Source: Bacillota bacterium
Lineage (GTDB): Bacteria; Bacillota; Sulfobacillia; JAJZYS01; JAJZLH01
Direction: 5' to 3'
Length of the DNA stretch: 64,000 bases
NCBI GenBank assembly: GCA_021850485.1
Contig: JAJZLY010000007.1
Coordinates: 97,864-161,863 of the forward strand
The position numbers were made by a program, and so were the translations under genes. Under the pieces are notes generated by a model. The model was given only the letters and a program-made list of their open reading frames with translations, did no database searches and was not told the origin of the DNA. This document shows positions 53,915-64,000 of the stretch, piece by piece (positions within the stretch are counted from its first letter, which is position 1; each line of letters opens with the position of its first letter).

Positions 53915-54292
53915 CTACTTGGCCTGCGGCTTCTTGGCACCGTATCGGGAGCGTCCTTGGAACCTCTGGCCGACACCTGCGGCGTCAAGGGTACCACGGA
54001 CGATGTGGTAACGCACACCGGGAAGGTCTGGGACGGCGCCGCCTCTGACCAGAACCACGGAGTGCTCCTGCAGATTGTGGCCGATGCCGGGAATGTAGGC
54101 GGTGATCTCCATGCCGTTGGTAAGTCGGACACGGGCGATCTTGCGCAGTGCCGAGTTCGGCTTACGGGGAGTGGTGGTCCTGACCTGCAGGCACACGCCT
54201 CGCCGCTGCGGCGAACCCTTGAGGGCCGGCGACGCCGACTTCACTGTCAGCCTCTTGCGGCCGTGTCTCACCAGCTGATTAATCGTCGGCAC
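53915..54292 (-). CDS. rpsL: 30S ribosomal protein S12 with Arg43 and Pro88
   Basis: A 125-residue S12 with all conserved blocks ([45 protein letters not shown]). Two positions famous for streptomycin resistance differ from the usual lysines: residue 43 is Arg (TTPRKPNS) and residue 88 is Pro (GGAVPDLP); residue 86 is Ala instead of the usual Arg. The Asp89 that is methylthiolated in other bacteria is kept. The GTG start overlaps the end of the L7Ae-like gene, with AAGGAGGG eight bases upstream. Confidence 0.98.
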   Translation of the reverse strand: MPTINQLVRHGRKRLTVKSASPALKGSPQRRGVCLQVRTTTPRKPNSALRKIARVRLTNGMEITAYIPGIGHNLQEHSVVLVRGGAVPDLPGVRYHIVRGTLDAAGVGQRFQGRSRYGAKKPQAK

Positions 54293-54548
54293 TCATCGAG
54301 CCCTCCTTGATCAGGGCGGCACAAGCCGCTCCTACCTCGATCCCCACTGCTCGGCCGAGTTCGGCCATGCCTGGCACTCGCACGATCTCGCATCCCCTCA
54401 TCCGAGCGAGCTCGATCAGGGGAGCGATCAGCTTGTCATCGGCGTCGACGGCCACATACAGCACCTGGACCCGGTTCTGGTGCAGTCGCTTGGTCGTTTC
54501 TCTGAGCCCAACCACCTGGCCGCTGCGGTGTTTTCCGAGGCGGTTCAC
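54279..54548 (-). CDS. L7Ae/L30e-family RNA-binding protein
   Basis: A protein of about 89 residues with the L7Ae/L30e/S12e/Gadd45 fold: [35 protein letters not shown] and [20 protein letters not shown]. Such proteins bind kink-turns and are encoded between rpoC and rpsL in many Bacillota. GTG 54548 is preferred because GGAGAG lies seven bases upstream; GTG 54563 is the alternative. The stop lies inside the S12 start region. Confidence 0.9.
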   Translation of the reverse strand: MNRLGKHRSGQVVGLRETTKRLHQNRVQVLYVAVDADDKLIAPLIELARMRGCEIVRVPGMAELGRAVGIEVGAACAALIKEGSMSADD

Positions 54549-54614
54549 TGAGGTGCTCTCCACGCAGACACGCAGGCTATTGTACCGTCCGACCCCGGTG
54601 GTGTCAAACCTGGA

Positions 54615-58100
<3,486 letters not shown>

Positions 58101-58116
58101 CTCTTCGGCCTCCTTC

Positions 58117-61100
58117 TTAGAAGTCGTCCTGATCGTCGTCGGCCGGTAGGATCGGCACCACGTCGTCGCTTTCGTCGAGATCAGCCCGGACCTGCACCTG
58201 GCGCTTGGGGGTATCGTCGGCAGTAACGTCGAGTTCGAACTCGCGGGCCACGGCCGCCATGTCGTCATCTGTATCTCTCAGTTCGATCTCGTCGCCCTGG
58301 CGGTCTAGAATGCGGACGTTGAGCGCCAGACTCTGCAGTTCCTTCACCAGCACCTTGAACGACTCGGGCACGCCTGGCTCGGGAATGTTCTCACCCTTGA
58401 CGATGGCCTCGTAGGTTCTCACCCGTCCCACCACGTCGTCGGACTTGACTGTCAACATCTCTTGCAGCGTGTAGGCGGCGCCATAAGCTTCCAGCGCCCA
58501 CACCTCCATCTCGCCGAAGCGCTGCCCGCCGAACTGGGCCTTGCCGCCCAGGGGCTGCTGCGTGACCAGCGAGTACGGTCCGGTGGAGCGGGCGTGGATC
58601 TTGTCATCAACCAGGTGGGCGAGTTTGAGCATATAGACATAGCCGACCGTCACCGGACTGTCGAAGGCCAGTCCCGTCCGGCCGTCGTAGAGCGTGCTCT
58701 TACCGTTCTCGGGCAGGCCCGCTCGGGCCAGCAGTTCTTTCACGTCACGTTCGGTGGCACCGTCGAAAACCGGCGTCGCCACCTTCAGGCCAAGGGCGCT
58801 GGCCGCCCAACCCAGGTGGGTTTCCAGGATCTGTCCGATGTTCATTCGAGATGGCACACCGAGCGGGCTGAGTACAATATCAATCGGCGTCCCATCCGGC
58901 AAAAACGGCATGTCCTGCTCCGGCATGATCCGCGAGATGACACCCTTGTTGCCGTGGCGCCCGGCCATCTTGTCGCCCTCTGAGATCTTGCGCTTCTGTG
59001 CCACGTACGCCCGCACCATCTGATTGAGTCCTGGTGGCAGCTCGTCTTGATCCTCACGAGAGAACACCTTGACGTCTACCACGATGCCGGACTCGCCGTT
59101 GGGCACGCGCAGTGAGGTGTCGCGCACCTCTCTGGCCTTCTCGCCGAAGATGGCTCTGAGCAGCCGCTCCTCCGGCGTCAGTTCGGTCTCGCCCTTCGGC
59201 GTGACCTTGCCAACCAGGATGTCGCCGGGACCGACCTCTGCCCCGATCCGGATCACACCTCGCTCGTCGAGGTCCTTCAACACGTCCTCACCGACATTGG
59301 GGATGTCGCGGGTGATCTCTTCTGGCCCTAGTTTGGTGTCTCGGGCCTCGCACTCATACTCCTCAATATGGATAGAGGTGAACACGTCGTCCTTGACCAG
59401 TCGCTGCGAGATCAAGATGGCGTCTTGGAAATTATAGCCTTCCCATGGCATGAACGCAGCCAGTACGTTGCGTCCCAGCGCCAACTCGCCGTGATCAGTG
59501 GATGGTCCGTCAGCCAGCACGTCGCCAGGCTTCACCTCGTCGCCGCTCCGCGCCAGCGGACGCTGATTGATGCAGGTTCCCTGATTCGAACGGGTGTACT
59601 TCAACAGCGGGTGATGTTCCAGTGTCCCGTCCTTGCCCCTGATCACCACTTCGTCAGCGGTCGCCGATTCCACCACGCCCGCCTGGCCGGCGATCTCGAC
59701 CGCACCGGAGTCGGTCGCGCAACGATATTCCATGCCCGTCCCGACCAGCGGTGACTCGGTGTGCAAGAGGGGCACCGCCTGACGCTGCATGTTGGCACCC
59801 ATCAGCGCCCGGTTGGCGTCGTCGTTTTCCAAAAAGGGAATCAGGGCCGTGGCGATCGAGAACACCTGCTTGGGCGAAACGTCCATGTAGTCAACCGTTT
59901 CCGGGTCGACCTGCAGCACCTGGTGATGGTGGCGAACCGTCACCTTGGTCTCAGTGAAGTGCCCATTTTCGTCCAACGGCGCGTTGGCCTGGGCGATCAC
60001 AAACTCATCCTCTTCGTCGGCAGTCAGGAAGTGAATCTCGTGGCTGACCTGCTTCTTCGCCTTCAGCACCTTGCGATAGGGCGTCTCGATGAAGCCGTAC
60101 TTGTTGATCCGGGCATAGGTCGATAGCGCCCCAATCAGACCGATGTTCGGCCCTTCCGGGGTCTCGATCGGGCAGATCCGGCCGTAGTGGGAGTTGTGCA
60201 CGTCTCGCACCTCGAAGCCGGCGCGCTCACGCGACAACCCGCCTGGGCCCAGGGCGGAAAGCCGCCGCTTGTTGATCAACTCGGCCAACGGGTTGGTCTG
60301 GTCCATGAACTGGGAGAGCTGTGAGGAACCGAAAAACTCCTTGATCGAGGCCACCACCGGCCGGATGTTGATCAGCGTTTGCGCCGAAGTGTTCTCCGTG
60401 TCTTGGATGCTCATGCGCTCACGCACAACCCGCTCCATGCGGGAGAGGCCCAGCCGGAACTGGTTTTGCAGGAGTTCACCGACGCACCGCACCCGGCGGT
60501 TGCCCAAATGGTCGATGTCGTCGACGCTGCCAATGCCGTGGAAGAGTCCGATCAGGTAGCTGACAAAGGCCACGATGTCGTCTGCGCTCACCACCCGCAC
60601 CGACTCGTCGGGCAAGTTGGTGGAAAGCACCTTCACCAGTTGACCGTCGGCGGCCAATACGGCGGCCTCTTGCACACCTGCCGTCTCGATCTGCTCGGCC
60701 AGTTCGCGGTCCACCACTTTGCCTTTGGCGGCCAGCACCTTCTTGCTCTTCGGGTCCAAGATTCGCTCGGCCAGAGTCTGACCGACCAGCCGTTGCCTGA
60801 TGCCCAGTTTGCGGTTGACCTTGTAGCGGCCAACCTGCGCCATGTCGTAACGCTTAGGCTCGAAGAACAACCCGTGCAACAGGTTTCTCGCTGAATCCAC
60901 GGTTGGCGGCTCCCCTGGCCGCATCCGCCGGTAGATCTCCAGCAGTGCCTCCGCCTCGTTGGCCGTGGGGTCTTTTTCTAGGGTTGCCTGCACATGCGGT
61001 TCGTCGCCAAACCGGTCGACGATCGCCTGATTGTCCCCCAAACCGATGCCCAGAGCCTTCAGCAAGATGGTGACCGGGAATTTGCGGTTGCGGTCGACGC

Positions 61101-61641
61101 GGGCGTGCACGACTCCGGCGCTGTCGCTCTCCAGCTCCAACCATGCTCCGCGGTTGGGGATCAGCTGCGCAGAGTACAGGGTTTGCCGGCTGGCGTCCTT
61201 CGCTTCGTCGAAGTAGGCGCCTGGCGAACGCACCAGCTGGGAGACGATCACCCGCTCGGCGCCGTTGATGACAAAGGTGCCCTTGTCCGTCATGCGCGGG
61301 AAGTCGCCCATGAAGACGTCTTGCTCCTTGACCTCGCCCGTCACCTTGTTGACCAGACGCACCCGGATCTTAAGCGGGGCGGCATAGGTGGCGTCGCGCT
61401 CTTTGCACTCTTCCACCGAGTACTTGGGCGGGTCGAAAGAATAGTCTCCGAACTCCAGCAGGAGATTGCCGGTGAAGTCCTGAATCGGGGAGACATCAGC
61501 AAAGGTCTCCCGCAGTCCCTCGTCGAGGAACCAGCGGTAAGACCACTGTTGAACCTCGATCAGGTTCGGAAGGTCGAGGACTTCCTCGATACGCGCGAAA
61601 CTAAGCCGTTCTCTGGTTCCGACCTTTAGCACGGCCGCCAA
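58117..61641 (-). CDS. rpoB: RNA polymerase subunit beta
   Basis: An 1174-residue beta subunit. The rifampicin pocket reads [20 protein letters not shown] followed by [12 protein letters not shown], so the residue matching E. coli H526 is Asn457 and the one before it is Ile. The active-site region [15 protein letters not shown] and the C-terminal segment [20 protein letters not shown] are normal. TTG 61641 is chosen because AAGGAGGG lies nine bases upstream; the frame is open 18 codons earlier. A promoter and a hairpin lie between rplL and this gene. Confidence 0.97.
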   Translation of the reverse strand: MAAVLKVGTRERLSFARIEEVLDLPNLIEVQQWSYRWFLDEGLRETFADVSPIQDFTGNLLLEFGDYSFDPPKYSVEECKERDATYAAPLKIRVRLVNKVTGEVKEQDVFMGDFPRMTDKGTFVINGAERVIVSQLVRSPGAYFDEAKDASRQTLYSAQLIPNRGAWLELESDSAGVVHARVDRNRKFPVTILLKALGIGLGDNQAIVDRFGDEPHVQATLEKDPTANEAEALLEIYRRMRPGEPPTVDSARNLLHGLFFEPKRYDMAQVGRYKVNRKLGIRQRLVGQTLAERILDPKSKKVLAAKGKVVDRELAEQIETAGVQEAAVLAADGQLVKVLSTNLPDESVRVVSADDIVAFVSYLIGLFHGIGSVDDIDHLGNRRVRCVGELLQNQFRLGLSRMERVVRERMSIQDTENTSAQTLINIRPVVASIKEFFGSSQLSQFMDQTNPLAELINKRRLSALGPGGLSRERAGFEVRDVHNSHYGRICPIETPEGPNIGLIGALSTYARINKYGFIETPYRKVLKAKKQVSHEIHFLTADEEDEFVIAQANAPLDENGHFTETKVTVRHHHQVLQVDPETVDYMDVSPKQVFSIATALIPFLENDDANRALMGANMQRQAVPLLHTESPLVGTGMEYRCATDSGAVEIAGQAGVVESATADEVVIRGKDGTLEHHPLLKYTRSNQGTCINQRPLARSGDEVKPGDVLADGPSTDHGELALGRNVLAAFMPWEGYNFQDAILISQRLVKDDVFTSIHIEEYECEARDTKLGPEEITRDIPNVGEDVLKDLDERGVIRIGAEVGPGDILVGKVTPKGETELTPEERLLRAIFGEKAREVRDTSLRVPNGESGIVVDVKVFSREDQDELPPGLNQMVRAYVAQKRKISEGDKMAGRHGNKGVISRIMPEQDMPFLPDGTPIDIVLSPLGVPSRMNIGQILETHLGWAASALGLKVATPVFDGATERDVKELLARAGLPENGKSTLYDGRTGLAFDSPVTVGYVYMLKLAHLVDDKIHARSTGPYSLVTQQPLGGKAQFGGQRFGEMEVWALEAYGAAYTLQEMLTVKSDDVVGRVRTYEAIVKGENIPEPGVPESFKVLVKELQSLALNVRILDRQGDEIELRDTDDDMAAVAREFELDVTADDTPKRQVQVRADLDESDDVVPILPADDDQDDF

Positions 61642-61712
61642 CGGCAGGGTCCCTCCTTCAATTTCCGACAGGTATCCCCCATCGGCCCGAAGCAAAGCAA
61701 CATCAATTTAGG

Positions 61713-61741
61713 AGTGTAACAAACCGATCAGGGGCGGTCAA
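61713..61741 (-). promoter_or_regulatory. Internal promoter for rpoBC
   Basis: On the minus strand TTGACC (61741-61736) and TACACT (61718-61713) are separated by exactly 17 bases. The -35 hexamer lies at the loop and downstream arm of the rplL-rpoB hairpin. Transcription would begin near 61706, leaving a leader of about 65 bases. Confidence 0.6.
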
Positions 61742-61758
61742 GATACTGACCGCCCCTG
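61729..61758 (-). terminator. Hairpin between rplL and rpoB (terminator or attenuator)
   Basis: A perfect 12-bp stem (CAGGGGCGGTCA with TGACCGCCCCTG) closes a 6-base loop, 13 bases after the rplL stop codon. It is followed by ATCGGTTTGTT rather than a full T run, so it probably reduces rather than stops read-through into rpoBC, comparable to the partial attenuator at this place in E. coli. Confidence 0.7.
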
Positions 61759-61771
61759 TGCTTGGTACGCC

Positions 61772-62179
61772 TTACTTGATGGTGGCGACGGCGCCGACTT
61801 CCTCCAACTTGGCCTTGGCGGCATCCGCCTCATCCTTGGTGATCTTCTCGCGCACCGTCTTCGGCGCTGCGTCCACCAGGTCCTTGGCCTCCTTGAGGCC
61901 AAGATTGGTGAGCTCACGGACCACCTTGATCACCTGGACCTTCTTGTCGCCAACCTCTGACAAGATCACGTCAAAGGCCGTCTGCTCCTCAACCTCTTCC
62001 ACCGCCGCCGCCGCGCCGCCGGCCGCCGGTGCTGCCTGGGCGACCGCCACCGGAGCTGCAGATACGCCGAAGGTCTCCTCGAAGCTCTTCACCAGATCAG
62101 AGAGTTCGAGCACGCTCAGGCCCTTGATCGACTCCAGGATCTCGTCCACCTTGGAACTCTTCTCCGCTGCCTTGGCCAT
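61772..62179 (-). CDS. rplL: 50S ribosomal protein L7/L12
   Basis: A 135-residue stalk protein: helical N-terminal dimer domain ([20 protein letters not shown]), Ala-rich hinge ([16 protein letters not shown]) and the C-terminal factor-binding domain ([20 protein letters not shown]). GAGGAGG precedes two adjacent ATGs, and the second is used here. Confidence 0.98.
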   Translation of the reverse strand: MAKAAEKSSKVDEILESIKGLSVLELSDLVKSFEETFGVSAAPVAVAQAAPAAGGAAAAVEEVEEQTAFDVILSEVGDKKVQVIKVVRELTNLGLKEAKDLVDAAPKTVREKITKDEADAAKAKLEEVGAVATIK

Positions 62180-62236
62180 CATCGATCCTCCTCGTTAACT
62201 TTGGTACCGATCTTTGCGGGAGCCTGGCACAAGATC

Positions 62237-62755
62237 CTAGGCTGCAGACTTGGCCAGCAGTTGGCCGAGCCCGATCGCCAGTCGGCTGATCGGCGCCTGC
62301 AGATCCCCAGCCAGCCGGGTCAGCGGCGCCTGCAACGTACCTGCCAGCTGCGCCAAGAGCACCGGTCGGGCAGGTAGGGTCGCCACTCGCCGCATATCGT
62401 CCTCGCCCAGCACCCGGCCGTCAATGATCCCGGCCTTGGCCTGAATCTCCTTCACCTCGCGGCGGAAATCAGCCACCAGCTTGGCGGGTTCGACCGGGTC
62501 GGCAAAGCCGAACAACACACCGGTGGTACCGTTTAAAAACGGGTCCAAACCCTCGACGCCGGCCTGATCAGCCGCTCGCTTGAGCAGCGTATTCTTGACC
62601 ACCCGAAATTCCAGACCCTGGCTCCTCACCTGAGTCCGCAACCTGGTAGCCTGGGCCACGGTCAGGCCCTGGAAGGAAACCAGCACAGTGCCTTGGGCCC
62701 GACTCAGCCGGTCCGCTAGGTGCTGGACTTCCGCCACCTTCTCGGCACGGGGCAC
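62237..62755 (-). CDS. rplJ: 50S ribosomal protein L10
   Basis: A 172-residue L10, the base of the stalk that binds L7/L12 dimers. The N-terminal domain contains GTVLVSFQGLTVAQATRLR and FRVVKNTLLKRA. The C-terminal helix that carries L12 dimers is Ala/Leu-rich (LQAPLTRLAGDLQAPISRLA). The GTG start follows GGGGGTGG. The gene is preceded by its own leader, not by rplA. Confidence 0.97.
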   Translation of the reverse strand: MPRAEKVAEVQHLADRLSRAQGTVLVSFQGLTVAQATRLRTQVRSQGLEFRVVKNTLLKRAADQAGVEGLDPFLNGTTGVLFGFADPVEPAKLVADFRREVKEIQAKAGIIDGRVLGEDDMRRVATLPARPVLLAQLAGTLQAPLTRLAGDLQAPISRLAIGLGQLLAKSAA

Positions 62756-62769
62756 ATCTCCACCCCCAA

Positions 62770-62794
62770 CAAAAAACCTTGGCCACGGCCAAGG
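62770..62794 (-). terminator. Attenuator hairpin of the rplJL leader
   Basis: On the minus strand CCTTGGCC and GGCCAAGG form an 8-bp stem followed by six Ts, 14 bases ahead of the rplJ GTG. A competing stem just upstream (AGGCGA with TCGCCT) shares the CCT at the base of this terminator, so the two cannot form together. Confidence 0.85.
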
Positions 62795-62859
62795 CGAACA
62801 TTGCTCGCCTCGGCGGGATTTATGGAGTCTCCTCCACCCGCTGTCTCGGGCCAGATAGC
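62770..62859 (-). ncRNA. L10 leader (autoregulatory 5' UTR of rplJL)
   Basis: The leader shows the recognised L10-binding pattern: GAGACAGCGGG, an inner hairpin TGGAG-GAGA-CTCCA, then TAAAT and CCCGCCGAGG, which pairs GCGGG with CCCGC. Next come a putative antiterminator and a terminator. In Bacillus subtilis, L10(L12)4 binding to such a leader promotes termination ahead of rplJ. The same control is inferred here. Confidence 0.88.
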
Positions 62860-62865
62860 CTGATT

Positions 62866-62894
62866 ACTTCACCACAGGGACTGACCGGTGTCAA
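62866..62894 (-). promoter_or_regulatory. Promoter of the rplJL operon
   Basis: A perfect TTGACA (62894-62889) is 17 bases from TGAAGT (62871-62866), which has an extended TGG just upstream. Transcription would start near 62859, at the beginning of the L10 leader. The -10 hexamer is weak but the spacing is ideal. Confidence 0.65.
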
Positions 62895-62936
62895 GGGCGA
62901 GGCGACCGACGGTGATCTCGAGCAAGCGGGCTCTGA

Positions 62937-62966
62937 TGGACGTCGCTCCCTTGCCGGCGGTAGACT
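62937..62966 (+). promoter_or_regulatory. Candidate promoter giving a leaderless mRNA
   Basis: TGGACG (62937-62942) and TAGACT (62961-62966) are 18 bases apart. The expected start point is at or within a base or two of the A of the ATG at 62973, and no SD is present, so the transcript may be leaderless. Confidence 0.45.
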
Positions 62967-62972
62967 TTTTTC

Positions 62973-63791
62973 ATGGACAAAAAGACACTTCGGATCAACC
63001 GGCGGAACTGGGATCAGCGCGCCCGGGTGCACGGCCAAGATCGCCTCTACGACTCAGCGGCGCTGGTGGCAGGCGCCTCCTCGCTGACTGAGGTCGAGCT
63101 AGAAGGGCTAGACCGCGCCGTCGGCCAGGTGACTGGCCTGGATGTGATCCATCTGCAGTGCCACATCGGCTTTGACTCGATTAGCCTAGCCCGGCTCGGT
63201 GCCCGAGTTACGGGACTGGACTTCTCGCCAGTCGCCTTGGCCAAGGCGGCGGCACTGGCTAGCCAGTGCCGGGTCGATCTGACGTGGGTGGAGGCCGACG
63301 TCTGCGACCCACCTAACAGCCTGTACCACGGTTTCGATCTGGTTTATGCCACGATCGGCGTGCTCTGTTGGATCGGCGACATCGGCGCCTGGATGACGGC
63401 CGTCCACCACCTGCTGCGACCGGGAGGTACGTTGTTGCTGGTGGAGATGCACCCGCTCCAGGGCATGATCGATACCCTCGATCCCTTGGTGTTCGACTTC
63501 CCCTACGCCTTTGATGGCCCCCATCTGCTGGACAGTCCTGGCAGCTACACAGATCGCAATGCGAGCATCAAGGCCACGCAGACGGTCCAGTACGCGCACA
63601 GCGTTGGTGAAGTGGTCACCGCCGCCATCGAAGCCGGTCTGGTCGTGCGATGGCTGGCTGAGCGCACCAATGCCCCCCGTGATTTCCGGGGCGACCTTGT
63701 CGGTCCAGAGGCGGACGGCTGGTATCGGCTACGCCTGGGCGCTGAGGCTGCTCCCGTGATGTACACCCTGGTGGCGGACCGCCCGGTCTAA
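62973..63791 (+). CDS. Class I SAM-dependent methyltransferase
   Basis: A 272-residue methyltransferase. Motif I is DVIHLQCHIGFDSISLARLG, followed by VTGLDFSPVALAKA and the aromatic-rich FDLVYATIGVLCWIGDIGAW. The C-terminal half matches a subgroup with an added beta domain (MHPLQGMIDTLDPLVFDFPY). There is no SD ahead of the ATG and a -10-like element lies seven bases upstream. It is divergent from the rplJL promoter. The substrate is unknown. Confidence 0.88.
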   Translation: MDKKTLRINRRNWDQRARVHGQDRLYDSAALVAGASSLTEVELEGLDRAVGQVTGLDVIHLQCHIGFDSISLARLGARVTGLDFSPVALAKAAALASQCRVDLTWVEADVCDPPNSLYHGFDLVYATIGVLCWIGDIGAWMTAVHHLLRPGGTLLLVEMHPLQGMIDTLDPLVFDFPYAFDGPHLLDSPGSYTDRNASIKATQTVQYAHSVGEVVTAAIEAGLVVRWLAERTNAPRDFRGDLVGPEADGWYRLRLGAEAAPVMYTLVADRPV

Positions 63792-63858
63792 GTCGCAGAC
63801 CTCCAGGCTGGTTGGATCGGCACCACTGCCGCTGCGGGCCAAGCCTGCGCCTTTGCGA

Positions 63859-64000
63859 TCAGGCGTGCGCTAAGAGCATGCCCAAGCCAAACGTGATCCC
63901 ACCTTCGATGGCCCCGACCAGCGTCATCTCGAATCCGGAGGCTGCCCAGTGGCGGGCAGTCACCAGCGTCTTCAGCGCCCCGACTGCAAAGTGGGCGGCC
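63859..64000 (-). CDS. 3' end of a VIT1/CCC1-family-like membrane protein
   Basis: The minus strand has an open frame from the right edge to a TGA at 63861-63859, giving the last 46 residues. The pattern FAVGALKTLVTARHW followed by SGFEMTLVGAIEGGITFGLG resembles the end of VIT1/CCC1-type iron/manganese transporters, where the last two membrane helices and an intervening short loop lie. The rest of the gene is outside the window, so the family call is provisional. Confidence 0.6.
   Translation of the reverse strand, partial: AAHFAVGALKTLVTARHWAASGFEMTLVGAIEGGITFGLGMLLAHA

Noticed and set aside
58101-58268. Upstream extension of the rpoC frame into rpoB
   Set aside because: Shadow of the rpoB 3' end; ATG 58100 with AAGGAGG matches the usual beta-prime N-terminus.

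Overview
The window is a GC-rich bacterial chromosome segment with no insertion sequence, integrase, phage gene or CRISPR array. Several features point to a high-GC Bacillota-type lineage: a uniform SD-led translation style with many GTG and TTG starts; an L7Ae/L30e-family gene between rpoC and rpsL; a KOW-domain gene between map and infA; zinc-ribbon forms of S14, S4 and L36; and an L10-leader attenuator ahead of rplJ. Symbiobacterium, Thermaerobacter or Sulfobacillus-like groups are possible comparisons, but the genus cannot be fixed from this sequence.

Right part (about 33.0-62.9 kb, all minus strand): a nearly unbroken run of translation and transcription genes. The order is L10 leader-rplJ-rplL-[hairpin and promoter]-rpoB-rpoC-L7Ae-like-rpsL-rpsG-fusA-tuf-rpsJ-rplC-rplD-rplW-rplB-rpsS-rplV-rpsC-rplP-rpmC-rpsQ-rplN-rplX-rplE-rpsN-rpsH-rplF-rplR-rpsE-rpmD-rplO-secY-adk-map-KOW-infA-rpmJ-rpsM-rpsK-rpsD-rpoA-rplQ-truA-rplM-rpsI. 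It ends in a strong hairpin just after rpsI. Most junctions overlap or lie within a few bases. Peculiarities are S12 with Arg43 and Pro88, RpoB with Asn at the E. coli H526 position, an L30 with a long Ala/Lys/Pro tail, and an apparent CTG start for S5. rplJL is not preceded by rplK-rplA, and no ECF-transporter genes lie between rplQ and truA.

Middle part (about 18-33 kb): an asymmetric heterodimeric ABC exporter; endonuclease III; and a probable metal-homeostasis operon (MntR/DtxR-like regulator, NRAMP-family transporter with altered metal-site motifs, small membrane protein, fused EtfB-EtfA) with a 22-bp palindrome in its upstream region. These are followed by an NAD(P)-binding epimerase-like protein, an M14-type metallopeptidase, tRNA-Arg(CCG) with its terminator, an MntP-type manganese exporter, arginase and a CCA-adding-type nucleotidyltransferase.

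Left part (0-18 kb): accessory and housekeeping genes. These are a truncated lipoprotein, GNAT, two class I methyltransferases, an Ada-AlkA fusion followed by Ogt (alkylation repair), and a DMT transporter. A tight four-gene operon follows: nitrilase-fold pseudoenzyme, intact nitrilase, hotdog thioesterase and SIS-domain protein, divergent from a SWIM zinc-finger gene. Then come an inositol-monophosphatase-family gene, a MoxR-DUF58-transglutaminase operon, an MFS transporter and a MinD/ParA-like protein with a degraded P-loop. The right edge holds a third methyltransferase and the 3' end of a VIT1/CCC1-like gene.

The least explained parts are the nitrilase/pseudo-nitrilase operon, the degraded MinD-like protein, the metal operon with fused ETF, and the unusual S12/RpoB residues. 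None is proven to be a new system from sequence alone.
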